Of a stretch of DNA of 33,502 bases, positions 15,287-24,164 are shown piece by piece. A program made the position numbers and the translations under genes. This DNA is from Dehalococcoidia bacterium (GTDB lineage Bacteria; Chloroflexota; Dehalococcoidia; Lucifugimonadales; Lucifugimonadaceae): positions 1-33,502 of the forward strand of contig JAAZYI010000046.1 of the NCBI GenBank assembly GCA_014239735.1, in the 5' to 3' direction. Position 1 is the stretch's first letter. Each line of letters opens with the position of its first letter. The notes under the pieces were generated by a model that was not told where the DNA came from, searched no databases, and saw nothing but the letters and a program-made list of their open reading frames with translations.

Positions 15287-16318
15287 TTAAGCTTCTCTGT
15301 TCATTAAAAAATTTGTTATTTCATTGAATGTTTTTTTATGTTCATCGGAAGTTGGTATATTTGAAATAGTATTTTGTATTTTTAATAAATATTTTTCAGC
15401 TATATTGTCACATTTATTTCTGATATTAATCTTATCCATTATATTTAGAAACTTATCGATATCGCCATCATATATTTCATTTTTTTTCATTATCTCATTT
15501 ATTTCTTTGCCGTAAGTTGAATCACTATTTATAGTTAGTATTATAGGAAGACTTTTCTTCTTCTTTCTTATATCCCCTCCAACAGGCTTTCCTGTTTTGT
15601 CAGTCCCCCAAACTCCTAAAATATCATCTCTTATTTGGAATAGTAATCCTATATCTTTTCCGAAATCAGAAATTAATTCTAAGTCAGATTTAGCAAGATT
15701 TTGATTTGATGAAATAGCACCTAAAATAACTGAACATTCAATTAATGCTCCAGTTTTTAAACCAATCATTTTTAGGTATTCGTTTTCTGAAATTCTAGAT
15801 TTTTTCTCAAAAGATATATCTAGAAATTGTCCTTCCATCATTTTTAAGTAACTTTCAGTAAGTAGTTTTTGTGAAAAAAATAATTTTTCATGACTAATCC
15901 CATGTTCAAGTAATTTTCCTAATTTTTGATTTCCTAGTACCAGTATTGAATTTCCTGTTATTAGGGCTTTTGGTATCCCCCAGATAGTCCATAATGTAGG
16001 CCTGTGTCTTCTTAATTTGTCATTATCTTCTATATCGTCATGAATTAAAGAGAAGTTATGAACTAATTCTACCGATATGGAACATGGTAAAGCGGCATTA
16101 ATATCTCCAGACAGTGAATCGCATAAAGCAATACATAAAGCAGGCCTAAATGCTTTTCCTTGATAGGAATTTTCTTTGCCATTATCTTCCCATCCAAAAT
16201 AATTATTAATATATTTTGAAATATCTCCATCATATGAAAGAACAGAAGATTTCAAGTAATCACTAATCATTACTTCATATTTTGTTAAAAAATTAGGTTT
16301 TTTAGTAAATTTTTCCAT
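15287..16318 (-). CDS. polyprenyl diphosphate synthase (FPP/GGPP type)
   Basis: This enzyme condenses isopentenyl diphosphate with allylic diphosphates to make the C15-C20 substrate for the operon. The first aspartate-rich motif is DDIED (94-98) in the context HNFSLIHDDIED, and RRHRPTLW follows. The second is RDDILG (230-235), with glycine in place of the last aspartate, followed by KTGKPVGGDI. This combination resembles Chloroflexota/actinobacterial prenyl synthases more than E. coli IspA. The length of 343 aa is normal. Product length cannot be fixed by eye. No Shine-Dalgarno is seen before ATG 16316-16318; a TAAAAT (minus strand, 16330-16335) lies 11 bases upstream, suggesting a very short leader. 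Confidence 0.9.
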   Translation of the reverse strand: MEKFTKKPNFLTKYEVMISDYLKSSVLSYDGDISKYINNYFGWEDNGKENSYQGKAFRPALCIALCDSLSGDINAALPCSISVELVHNFSLIHDDIEDNDKLRRHRPTLWTIWGIPKALITGNSILVLGNQKLGKLLEHGISHEKLFFSQKLLTESYLKMMEGQFLDISFEKKSRISENEYLKMIGLKTGALIECSVILGAISSNQNLAKSDLELISDFGKDIGLLFQIRDDILGVWGTDKTGKPVGGDIRKKKKSLPIILTINSDSTYGKEINEIMKKNEIYDGDIDKFLNIMDKINIRNKCDNIAEKYLLKIQNTISNIPTSDEHKKTFNEITNFLMNREA

Positions 16319-16392
16319 TTATAGATTAGATTTTACATTCCAATGAGCCAAAAAACTAAGTATATTTGTAAGTAGAAATAAATAAAAGTATT

Positions 16393-16413
16393 GTTGACAT
16401 GATCTGTATCAAG
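16393..16413. promoter_or_regulatory. HAIR-like inverted repeat, possible HspR operator
   Basis: TTGA (16394-16397) and TCAA (16409-16412) are separated by exactly 11 bases, followed by G. The known HspR site is CTTGAGT-N7-ACTCAAG, whose core is also TTGA-N11-TCAAG. The outer and inner bases match only in part. The repeat covers the -35 of clpC and also supplies a TTGATA on the opposite strand that could serve the divergent prenyl synthase gene. This is suggestive, not proven. Confidence 0.4.
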
Positions 16414-16420
16414 TTATAAT
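16394..16420 (+). promoter_or_regulatory. clpC promoter (TTGACA / TATAAT)
   Basis: A consensus -35 TTGACA (16394-16399) and a consensus -10 TATAAT (16415-16420) are separated by 15 bp; shifting the -10 to TAATAT (16417-16422) gives the preferred 17 bp. The leader to the clpC GTG at 16480 is about 50 bases. It is the best sigma-70-type promoter in the window, and its -35 lies inside an inverted repeat. Confidence 0.7.
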
Positions 16421-16479
16421 ATGCATTATGCAATAAGAAATAGAATATGGTATATATAAATATATATTGAAAGGAAATA

Positions 16480-18939
16480 GTGGTTTTACCTAGAAGAGAA
16501 GATTATACAAATGAGGCATCTGAGGCACTTGAAAGAGCGCATGCTTGGGCATCAGATATGAGAAATGCTCAATTAGATGCTGAGCATTTGGCATTAGGAA
16601 TGTTGTCCATTAAAGATGGTATGGCAACTAAAATCTTTGATTTTCTTGGTGCTGATTTAGAAAAAATTAAGAAAGATTTAGAGTTCTCTTTAAAAAAATT
16701 TCCTACTTTAGGCCAAAAGCAATCATCCACCAGAATGATTTATATTGAACCAAGATTGAAAAAAGTTCTTGATGAAGCGCAAGAGGAAAGAATGAGACTA
16801 AATGATGATTTTATTGCAATAGAGCATCTATTGAAGGGCTTAGTTTCACTTGAGGATGGAGAAGTTAATAAGCTATTTAATTTTTATGGCATTACTGTAG
16901 AAAAAATCTACCATGCCTTAAAAGAAATTAGAGGTAGTCAGAGAGTTACAGACCAAAGTGCCGAGAAAAAATATCAAGCATTAGAAAAATATAGTGTTGA
17001 TTTGACAAAATTAGCCAGGGCAGGGCAACTTGATCCAGTTATAGGAAGAGATAAAGAGATTCAAAGAGTACTTCAAACTCTTACTAGAAGAACAAAAAAT
17101 AATCCTGTAATTATTGGTGATGCTGGAGTTGGTAAAACAGCTATTGTAGAAGGTCTTGCGCAAAGTATAGTAATAGATGATGTTCCAGAATCTTTAAAGA
17201 ATAGAAAATTACTTAAATTGGAAATGGCATCTTTACTTGCTGGTGCAAAATTTAGAGGTGAGTTTGAAGAAAGATTAACTGCCGTAATGGATGAAATAAG
17301 AGCAGCGTCAGGTGAAATTGTTTTATTTATTGATGAGATACATATAGTAGTTGGAGCTGGAGGCGCAGAGGGAGCAATAGATGCTGCAAATATGATGAAG
17401 CCTGCGCTTGCTAGAGGAGAGGTCCAATTAATTGGGGCCACAACTCCAGAAGAATATAGAAAATATATAGAATCCGATAAAGCACTTGAAAGAAGATTTA
17501 CACCAGTAAATGTTAATGAGCCTGATCAAGAAATAGCTATAGAAATGCTGAAAATACTGAGGCCAAGATATGAAAAGCATCATAAAATTCAGATCACTGA
17601 TTCGGCATTAGAAGCTTCGGTAAACTTAAGTGCAAGATATATGACTGAAAGATATCTTCCTGACAAGGCTATTGATTTAATAGATGAAGCAGCAGCCAAA
17701 CTTAGAATTAACTCTGAGTCACTGCCGTCTAATATTAAAGACTACGATGATCAGATAAAAAATTTATTAGACAAAGAAGAGGCAGCTTCAGGTAGAAATG
17801 ATTTTGAGGCAGCTGCAAAATTAAAATCTGAAAGATTAGGGCTGCACAAAGAAATGATTTCAGAAGATAATAATGAAAAAGTAGATAAAACCAGAATTGT
17901 AGACTCTGAAAGTATAGCCACATTGATAGCCGAAAGAACTGATATTCCTGTAGCTAGATTGATAGAAAAAGATAAAGAGAGACTTTTGAATTTAGAAAAT
18001 AGACTCCATGAGAGATTGGTTGGTCAAGAAGATGCTGTTACAGCACTATCTAATGCTATTAGAAGACAGAGATCTGGTGTTAGTGACCCCAAAAGGCCAG
18101 TAGGAACATTTATATTCTTAGGTCCTACTGGTGTAGGAAAGACAGAGTTAGCAAGAGCATTAGCAGAAAGCTTATTTGATGACGAAGATAATATGGTTAG
18201 AATCGATATGTCTGAATATATGGATAAAGGATCTTCTACAAGATTAATTGGCGCTCCTCCTGGATATGTCGGCTATGATGACGCTGGCCAATTAACTGAA
18301 GCAGTAAGAAAAAGACCATTTAGGGTTATTTTATTTGACGAAATTGAAAAAGCTCATCCCGATGTAATGAATTTGTTATTACAATTACTTGATGATGGCA
18401 GATTAACAGATGGTCACGGTAGAACTGTTAACTTTAGGAATACAGTAATAATTATGACTAGTAATCTAGGCTCATCTCATATTGCTAAAGAATCAATAGG
18501 ATTTTCAGGATCAAATAGTGAAATTCAAAATAGGAAATCAAAAGTAGAAGATGCTTTAGTTGAACACTTTAGGCCAGAATTTCTTAACAGAGTGGATGAA
18601 ACTATAATTTTTGACTCTTTAACTCATGAAGAACTTTCAAAAATAGCATTGATAGTTACCAATAAGTTTATTGAAAGAGTCGGGAAGTTAGGAATTGTGA
18701 TGAAGATATCTAAAAAAGCACTAGATTGGCTAGTAAAAAATGGATTTGATAAGTCTTATGGAGCAAGACCTTTAAAAAGAGTTGTTCAAAGAAGTATAGA
18801 AAATGAATTTGCTAAGAAAATGCTGGCAAGTGAATTTATGGAGGGGGATTCCGTATCAATTAATGTAAAAAATGGAATTTTATCAATTGACAAAGATAAG
18901 AAGATTGAAAAAAATAAAACCAGAGTTAAGACTAAGTAA
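16480..18939 (+). CDS. clpC: ClpC-type AAA+ unfoldase of the Clp protease
   Basis: ClpC unfolds substrates and feeds them to ClpP. Domains in order: a Clp N-domain with two repeats (about 1-150); AAA-1 with Walker A GDAGVGKT (213-220) and Walker B LFIDEI (282-287); a UVR-type middle segment (about 424-460), typical of ClpC rather than ClpA; AAA-2 with Walker A GPTGVGKT (548-555); and the ClpP-docking tripeptide IGF in KESIGFSGSN near 671. The length is 819 aa. The start is a GTG at 16480 with AAAGGA 5 bases upstream. The promoter and a HAIR-like repeat lie upstream, pointing to heat-shock control. The Firmicutes partners ctsR, mcsA and mcsB are absent here. The gene is single and followed by ispDF after 40 bp. 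Confidence 0.96.
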   Translation: MVLPRREDYTNEASEALERAHAWASDMRNAQLDAEHLALGMLSIKDGMATKIFDFLGADLEKIKKDLEFSLKKFPTLGQKQSSTRMIYIEPRLKKVLDEAQEERMRLNDDFIAIEHLLKGLVSLEDGEVNKLFNFYGITVEKIYHALKEIRGSQRVTDQSAEKKYQALEKYSVDLTKLARAGQLDPVIGRDKEIQRVLQTLTRRTKNNPVIIGDAGVGKTAIVEGLAQSIVIDDVPESLKNRKLLKLEMASLLAGAKFRGEFEERLTAVMDEIRAASGEIVLFIDEIHIVVGAGGAEGAIDAANMMKPALARGEVQLIGATTPEEYRKYIESDKALERRFTPVNVNEPDQEIAIEMLKILRPRYEKHHKIQITDSALEASVNLSARYMTERYLPDKAIDLIDEAAAKLRINSESLPSNIKDYDDQIKNLLDKEEAASGRNDFEAAAKLKSERLGLHKEMISEDNNEKVDKTRIVDSESIATLIAERTDIPVARLIEKDKERLLNLENRLHERLVGQEDAVTALSNAIRRQRSGVSDPKRPVGTFIFLGPTGVGKTELARALAESLFDDEDNMVRIDMSEYMDKGSSTRLIGAPPGYVGYDDAGQLTEAVRKRPFRVILFDEIEKAHPDVMNLLLQLLDDGRLTDGHGRTVNFRNTVIIMTSNLGSSHIAKESIGFSGSNSEIQNRKSKVEDALVEHFRPEFLNRVDETIIFDSLTHEELSKIALIVTNKFIERVGKLGIVMKISKKALDWLVKNGFDKSYGARPLKRVVQRSIENEFAKKMLASEFMEGDSVSINVKNGILSIDKDKKIEKNKTRVKTK

Positions 18940-18961
18940 AAGATAAATCCTTTAGTTTAAT

Positions 18962-18980
18962 TATGATAAAATTTGATTTG
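18962..18980 (+). promoter_or_regulatory. candidate -10 giving a leaderless ispDF transcript
   Basis: TATGAT (18962-18967) overlaps TAAAAT (18967-18972); the latter ends 7 bases before the GTG start at 18980. No Shine-Dalgarno is present before that GTG. Transcription from TAAAAT would begin at or next to the start codon. No good -35 is seen. Confidence 0.35.
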
Positions 18981-20155
18981 TGAATCTGAATCGAAATGAA
19001 AACCAATCAGCAGGAGCTATCTTATTATGTGCTGGAAAAAGCTCACGAATGAATGGTTTAGATAAACCCACTTTAATTTTTGATAATATTCCAATATTTA
19101 TAAAATCCTTGATTAAGTTTATAGACTCAAGCTTATTTTCAAAAATAGTCCTAATCGCATCAAAAGAAAATATTGCAGATATAAAAAAATTAATTTCTGA
19201 TTATAAGTTTCCTCAAGAAGTGATATTAGGAGGGGAGAGGCGCCAAGATTCTGTGTCAATTGCTATTGATTATCTAAACCAATTTTCTATTGATAAAGTG
19301 GTAATTCATGATTCTGCAAGACCATTATTTTCTGAGTCAATATTAACTAAGGGAATGCAATTATTAGATAATAATAATGGAGTAATTCCCATTATACCTA
19401 TTCAAGATACAGTAAAAAGAGTTAGTTCCAATGAAGTTATTAAAACATTAAATCGTAATGAGTTATTTAGATCCCAGACTCCTCAGTTTTTCAATTTTAA
19501 TATTTTAAGCGAGTGTATTAGCAAGACTTCAAAAAAAATAAGTTATACAGATGAATCAGAGTTATTAGAAATAAATGGATATAAAGTTAATTGTATAAAT
19601 GGAAATATAGAAAATCAAAAAATAACTACCCATGACGACCTAAAATTATTACAAGATTTTGGTCGGAGCATTAAATTTAAAAATGGTATTTCTTTAGATG
19701 TACATAAACTAATTGAAGGAGAAAATTTAATATTAGGAGGCTTAGAAATACCATTTGAAAAATGCTTAGAAGGACACAGTGATGCTGACGTTGTACTTCA
19801 TGCGATTTCAGATTCAATTATCGGAGCACTTGGACAAGGAGACTTAGGAAAATATTTTCCATCTAATCAGGATAAATGGAAGAATGCATCATCTGAAATT
19901 TTTTTATTTAAAGCAATAGAATTAATGAACGAATTGAATTTCGAGATTTTTCATATAGATATTCAGGTTATTCTGCAGGAACCTAAATTATCAGACTTAT
20001 TAATTAAAATTGAACAAAACGTATCAAATTTACTAAACTTGAATATTGAAAAAATAAACTTAAAAGTAACTTCTACTGATAATATTGGATTGATAGGATC
20101 TGGAGATGCTATTGGAACTTTATGTGCTGTTACATTGAGAGAATCTAATGATTGA
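18980..20155 (+). CDS. ispDF: bifunctional IspD/IspF fusion, MEP isoprenoid pathway
   Basis: The first half (about 1-225) is IspD (MEP cytidylyltransferase), with LLCAGKSSRMNG near 15-26, GGERRQDSV near 85-93 and VIHDSARP near 109-116. The second half (about 230-391) is IspF (MEcPP synthase), with the metal-site DVH, then LEGHSDADVVLHAISD, and KVTSTDNIGLIG near the end. Fusion of these non-consecutive steps is well known in alpha- and epsilonproteobacteria and occurs elsewhere. The pathway supplies IPP and DMAPP to the prenyl synthase encoded nearby. The start is GTG 18980 without a Shine-Dalgarno, possibly leaderless. The last 8 bp overlap cysS, as they do in many ispDF-cysS or ispF-cysS pairs. 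Confidence 0.95.
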   Translation: MNLNRNENQSAGAILLCAGKSSRMNGLDKPTLIFDNIPIFIKSLIKFIDSSLFSKIVLIASKENIADIKKLISDYKFPQEVILGGERRQDSVSIAIDYLNQFSIDKVVIHDSARPLFSESILTKGMQLLDNNNGVIPIIPIQDTVKRVSSNEVIKTLNRNELFRSQTPQFFNFNILSECISKTSKKISYTDESELLEINGYKVNCINGNIENQKITTHDDLKLLQDFGRSIKFKNGISLDVHKLIEGENLILGGLEIPFEKCLEGHSDADVVLHAISDSIIGALGQGDLGKYFPSNQDKWKNASSEIFLFKAIELMNELNFEIFHIDIQVILQEPKLSDLLIKIEQNVSNLLNLNIEKINLKVTSTDNIGLIGSGDAIGTLCAVTLRESND

Positions 20156-21506
20156 AACATACGACTCTTTTTCACGAAAATATAAGAAATTAGGACCTCC
20201 AAAAAAAATTAATTTGTATGTCTGCGGAATAACTACCTCAGATTATTGTCATTTAGGTCACGCATTTTCTTCTATAATATTTGAAATTTTGGATAGATTT
20301 TTGTCTCATCAAGGTTTTGAGGTGTATAGAGTGCAAAATTTTACAGATGTAGATGATAAAATTTTAAATAAATCAATTCAAGAGGGCACATCTATGAAAG
20401 AAGTTGCTGAAAAATATACCAAAGCCTTCTTTGAAGACATGGATGCCCTTGGTATAAAAAGAGCTTCAATTTATCCAAAAGCCACAGAAGAAATAAAAAA
20501 TATAATTTCATTTATATTAGAATTAGAAAAAAAAGAATTAACTTACATTAGAAATAATAGTGTCTATTTTAAAACAAATAAATTTAATGATTATGGAAAA
20601 CTCAGTGGCAGGAAATTAGATGATGCCAAAACAGGCACTAGGATTAATGTTGATCTAGAAAAAGAATCTCAAGAAGATTTTGCGTTATGGAAATCAGTAA
20701 AAAGTGAAGAACCGGGCTGGGAGTCTCCTTGGGGATTAGGTAGACCAGGTTGGCATATAGAATGCAGTTCTATGGTAATCAATACTATTGGAGAGACTGT
20801 TGATATTCATGGCGGAGGGATTGACTTGATATTTCCTCATCATGAAAATGAAATAGCTCAAAGCGAATCTTTAACTGGTAAGAAATTTGCAAATATATGG
20901 ATGCATAATGGAATGGTAAAGCTTTCAGGCGAAAAGATGAGTAAATCATTAGGAAACCTTATTACAATCAAGGAAGCCTTAAAAAAGTTTGATTCTGATC
21001 AAATCAGAATGTGGATACTATCATCTCATTATAGAAGCCCATTAATTTACTCAGAGGAACTAATTTCTAGTCAGTCTAGACCACTGTCTAGATTAAGAAA
21101 ATCTTTAAAAAATATAGAAAATAATAATATTAAAAAGACAGATTGTTTAAAGGAAAAAGAAACTTTTATTAATGCTTTGTCTTCTGATTTGAATACTCCT
21201 GTGGCCCTTTCTCAGGTACTTTTATTATCTAAGAAAATTAATTCTGGTAATAACGAAGGTCATGATACCTCTGAGGCAAGAGAAGCACTGAATTCTATGC
21301 TTTCTGTTCTTGGTTTATGCCAGAATATAAATGAGTTTAAAAAAGATATAGATGATGAAGGAATAAAAGAATTAATAAATAAAAGAGAATATTACAGAAA
21401 AAATAAAGAATTTGATAAGTCTGATCAAATAAGAGGTGAATTAATAGAAAAGGGAGTCAAATTAATTGATAAGCCAGATGGAATTACTGATTGGGAGTTT
21501 ATTTAG
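20148..21506 (+). CDS. cysS: cysteinyl-tRNA synthetase
   Basis: This class I aminoacyl-tRNA synthetase charges tRNA-Cys. The zinc-site cysteine is in YVCGITT (C26), the HIGH-type motif is HLGH (35-38), another zinc ligand is in WHIECSSM, and the KMSKS motif is in [11 protein letters not shown] near residue 264. The C-terminal helical domain ends at residue 452, a normal length. ATG 20148 lies inside the end of ispDF (8 bp overlap), so the two are co-translated. The 3' end overlaps the convergent secG by 4 bp. Confidence 0.97.
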   Translation: MIETYDSFSRKYKKLGPPKKINLYVCGITTSDYCHLGHAFSSIIFEILDRFLSHQGFEVYRVQNFTDVDDKILNKSIQEGTSMKEVAEKYTKAFFEDMDALGIKRASIYPKATEEIKNIISFILELEKKELTYIRNNSVYFKTNKFNDYGKLSGRKLDDAKTGTRINVDLEKESQEDFALWKSVKSEEPGWESPWGLGRPGWHIECSSMVINTIGETVDIHGGGIDLIFPHHENEIAQSESLTGKKFANIWMHNGMVKLSGEKMSKSLGNLITIKEALKKFDSDQIRMWILSSHYRSPLIYSEELISSQSRPLSRLRKSLKNIENNNIKKTDCLKEKETFINALSSDLNTPVALSQVLLLSKKINSGNNEGHDTSEAREALNSMLSVLGLCQNINEFKKDIDDEGIKELINKREYYRKNKEFDKSDQIRGELIEKGVKLIDKPDGITDWEFI

Positions 21507-21706
21507 AATCTAACATTTAATACAGCAACAACAACAAAAATTACTGCCAAGGCAACAGTGCCTCTAAATAAAAGTCTTTCAAAGCCTCTTCTGACTCTAA
21601 ATGAACTTTCAGCTTGACCAAAAAGGGCAGTTCCATTTCCTCTAACTTGCAAAAGTATTATTGCTATTAAGGATAAAGATATTACTATTTCTATTATTGT
21701 AAACAT
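21503..21706 (-). CDS. secG: SecG subunit of the protein translocase
   Basis: This 67-aa membrane protein of the SecYEG channel has two hydrophobic spans (about 3-20 and 49-64) separated by a loop with a glycine-containing region (GNGTALFGQAES) and the motif FRVRRGFERLLF. Loops of this RRG-E-K/R-L-F form are typical of SecG from Chloroflexota, Actinomycetota and related phyla. The ATG shares one base with the yvcK stop, and the stop overlaps cysS by 4 bp. It is the last gene of the gatB-yvcK-secG unit. Confidence 0.9.
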   Translation of the reverse strand: MFTIIEIVISLSLIAIILLQVRGNGTALFGQAESSFRVRRGFERLLFRGTVALAVIFVVVAVLNVRF

Positions 21707-22638
21707 TATTTCTCGATTATATTCATGATAACGTTCGACAGTTTATCAGAGTCATGGTGTCCTTTAAAGTTAGAATTCATTAAGTCTTTTAGAATTATCT
21801 CTCCCCATTCATTATTTAAGTTTCCAATTTCCACACATTTACTTGTTGGAAAGTCTTCTCCTAAGTTACCAATGTTATTATTTATAATTATGTAATCTAA
21901 CCCTAAATTGTCACTGTAATTTAGTAGAGTTTGTACGTGATCGCATGCATCAAATCCAGTAGTTTCTCCTAATTGAGTAGCTATATTGCAAACATATATT
22001 TTTTTAGCAGCAGTATTTTTGAGAGATTCTGAAATTTTAGGGACAAGAAAGTTAGGTATTATACTAGTAAATAGTGAGCCTGGACCTATTATAATATAGT
22101 CTGAATTCATAATAGCCTCTGTAGCTTTTGGATTTGCAGAGGGAGAAATAGGATTTAGGTTTAACCTGGAGATACCTGAAGAATTTTTTTGAATATTTGA
22201 TTCGCCATCAATTATAGTCCCATCTTTCATATTTGCAGATAAGTTTATCTGTTCAAGAGTTGAAGGTAATAATTTACCTTTCACATTTAAAATTTTGCAA
22301 GATTCTTCAAGCGCTTCTTCAAAGCTACCAGTAATTTCTTCCATAGCAAGTATAAAAAGATTACCAAAAGAATGCCCAGATAATGGGTCATCTCCTTCAA
22401 ATCTATGCTGAAATAATTTTTGTAGTATTGGTTCAGTATCTGACAATGCTACCAAGCAATTCCTGAAATCTCCTGGAGGTAATATTCCAAATCCTTCTCT
22501 TAATCTTCCTGAACTTCCTCCGTCGTCTGTTACAGATATAATTCCTGAAATATCTATATCTTTATTTCTGAGGCCTCTAAATAAAGCAGAAAGGCCTGTT
22601 CCGCCACCTATTCCAATTATTTTTGGTTTATTATTCAT
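21706..22638 (-). CDS. yvcK: YvcK/CofD-like factor (gluconeogenesis/cell-shape factor family)
   Basis: This Rossmann-like protein of the YvcK/CofD family binds UDP-sugars in characterised members and is needed for cell-wall-linked growth on gluconeogenic carbon in Bacillus. Family marks are IGIGGGTGLS (residues 6-15), VTDDGGSSGRLR (about 37-48), LPPGDFRN, LSGHSFGNL and IIGPGSLFTSI. The length of 310 aa is normal. The YvcK group is found in Firmicutes, Actinomycetota and Chloroflexota. The gene overlaps gatB by 8 bp and secG by 1 bp. In Firmicutes yvcK neighbours rapZ and whiA; neither is here. Confidence 0.92.
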   Translation of the reverse strand: MNNKPKIIGIGGGTGLSALFRGLRNKDIDISGIISVTDDGGSSGRLREGFGILPPGDFRNCLVALSDTEPILQKLFQHRFEGDDPLSGHSFGNLFILAMEEITGSFEEALEESCKILNVKGKLLPSTLEQINLSANMKDGTIIDGESNIQKNSSGISRLNLNPISPSANPKATEAIMNSDYIIIGPGSLFTSIIPNFLVPKISESLKNTAAKKIYVCNIATQLGETTGFDACDHVQTLLNYSDNLGLDYIIINNNIGNLGEDFPTSKCVEIGNLNNEWGEIILKDLMNSNFKGHHDSDKLSNVIMNIIEK

Positions 22639-24082
22639 TTTTTAATTGTTTGATGATTTCGGTCTCAGCAGAATTAGGATTAGCAGTCCCCTTAGATTGC
22701 TTCATGACTTGCCCAATCAAAAATCTTACAGCAGTTTCTTTTCCATTTTTATAATCATTTACCGCCGCCTGATTAGACTTAATTGCATTTTCGACAATAT
22801 TGGAAAGTTCATTAGAATCTTCCATTTTTTGGAGACCTCTAGATTTAGAAATATTTTCTGCATCTTCATTGGTTGAGTATATTTCTGATAATAAATCTTT
22901 AGCAGTATTTTTATTTACCTTATTTTCTTTAACAAGCATGATTAATTTTCCAAAGTTATCCGGAGAGATTTCCATTTTTTCTAATTCATCGTCTTTCTGA
23001 GCATTAGAAATAGCATTTAAATCTACATTTATCCAATTGGCTACATATTTCCCATCTAGCTTTGTTGATGAATTTAGTACTTGATCAAAAAATTTAGCCT
23101 TTTTTTGGTTAGACACCAAGATTCCTGCATCATATGAAGATAGATTGAAATCATTTATGTATCTAGCCTGTTTATCTTCAGGGAGCTCTGGAAGAGCCTC
23201 TTTGATCTCGTTTACAAATTTTGCAGTTATTTTTATGGCTGGTATATCTGGTTCTGGGAAATATCTGTAGTCATGAGCATCTTCTTTTGACCTTTGAGGA
23301 ATACTCTTTGATTCTATGTCATTCCAGCCTCTCGTTTCTTGGACTATTCTTTCTCCTGAAGCTACAGCCTTTTTTTGTCTTAAAATTTCATATTCTATAG
23401 CTCTTGCTACAGCCTTAATCCTATTCATATTTTTTATTTCAACTTTTTCATTAAGTTTTTCTGTTCCTTTTTCTCGGATACTTACGTTTGCATCGCATCT
23501 AAAACTACCCTCTTCCATATTTGCTGTGCCTATTCCAAGATACCTAACAATTGATTGCAACTTTATTAGGTAGTTTTCAGCTTCTTCAGAAGATCTAAAA
23601 TCAGGTTCTGTAACTACTTCTAGGAGGGGCATGCCTGAGCGATTTAAATCCATAAATACGGAATCATTTAGTTCATTATGAATTAATTTAGCTACGTCTT
23701 CTTCCATGTGTACTCTATTTATACGTATCAAGGATTTTATTTCTGATGATTTATTTTCAACATTGATCTTTCCATTTGTGGCTATGGGCATATCAAATTG
23801 AGATATTTGGTATCCTTTCATTAGATCAGGATAAACATAATTTTTTCTATCAAATTTTGTTACATCTGATATATCACAACCTAGTGATAGCCCAAGCTTG
23901 ATTGCTGAATTTACTGCTTCTAAATTAACTGAAGGTAGTGATCCTGGTAGCCCAAGGCACACTTCGCAAACTAAGCTGTTAGGTTCCATTTCTTGATATG
24001 ATCCAGAACATGAACAAAACATTTTGCTGTTCGTATTAAGTTGCACATGGACTTCTAGTCCAATCACAGGTTCAAATGACAT
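22631..24082 (-). CDS. gatB: aspartyl/glutamyl-tRNA amidotransferase subunit B
   Basis: GatB is the kinase/transamidation core of GatCAB, which converts Glu-tRNA-Gln and Asp-tRNA-Asn to the amides. The start segment [13 protein letters not shown] and the CSCS...CEVC zinc-type cysteines lie at the N-terminus; the [14 protein letters not shown] and [11 protein letters not shown] segments follow; the C-terminal YqeY-like domain ends at about residue 483. I prefer ATG 24080-24082 because the family starts there and a TATAAT on the minus strand (24089-24094) ends exactly 6 bases upstream, which would make the mRNA leaderless. An ATG 18 bases earlier (24098-24100) is in frame, also without a Shine-Dalgarno. 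gatA and gatC are not in the window. Confidence 0.95.
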   Translation of the reverse strand: MSFEPVIGLEVHVQLNTNSKMFCSCSGSYQEMEPNSLVCEVCLGLPGSLPSVNLEAVNSAIKLGLSLGCDISDVTKFDRKNYVYPDLMKGYQISQFDMPIATNGKINVENKSSEIKSLIRINRVHMEEDVAKLIHNELNDSVFMDLNRSGMPLLEVVTEPDFRSSEEAENYLIKLQSIVRYLGIGTANMEEGSFRCDANVSIREKGTEKLNEKVEIKNMNRIKAVARAIEYEILRQKKAVASGERIVQETRGWNDIESKSIPQRSKEDAHDYRYFPEPDIPAIKITAKFVNEIKEALPELPEDKQARYINDFNLSSYDAGILVSNQKKAKFFDQVLNSSTKLDGKYVANWINVDLNAISNAQKDDELEKMEISPDNFGKLIMLVKENKVNKNTAKDLLSEIYSTNEDAENISKSRGLQKMEDSNELSNIVENAIKSNQAAVNDYKNGKETAVRFLIGQVMKQSKGTANPNSAETEIIKQLKNE

Positions 24083-24094
24083 CAGAATATTATA
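24083..24094 (-). promoter_or_regulatory. gatB: gatB -10 element, leaderless start
   Basis: On the minus strand TATAAT (24089-24094) is followed by 6 bases and then the ATG at 24082, the exact distance from a -10 hexamer to the transcription start. No Shine-Dalgarno precedes the ATG. The -35 region is weak. Transcription would start on the A of the ATG. Confidence 0.5.
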
Positions 24095-24164
24095 CTTCAT
24101 TTTAATAAAAATTAAGATAGAATTAATTATTAATAAGAATTTTTGTATAGATTGGAAATTTAGT

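Noticed and set aside
17073-17441. 122-codon minus-strand frame inside clpC
   Set aside because: It covers the conserved AAA-1 domain of ClpC; composition and lack of start signals mark it as a shadow.
23316-23573. Open frame on the + strand inside gatB
   Set aside because: It mirrors the conserved gatB coding sequence, has no ribosome site and resembles no protein family.
24024-24164. Upstream extension of sufB into the gatB gene
   Set aside because: The frame is open but overlaps gatB on the other strand, and the added residues do not match SufB. ATG 24165 gives the normal protein.
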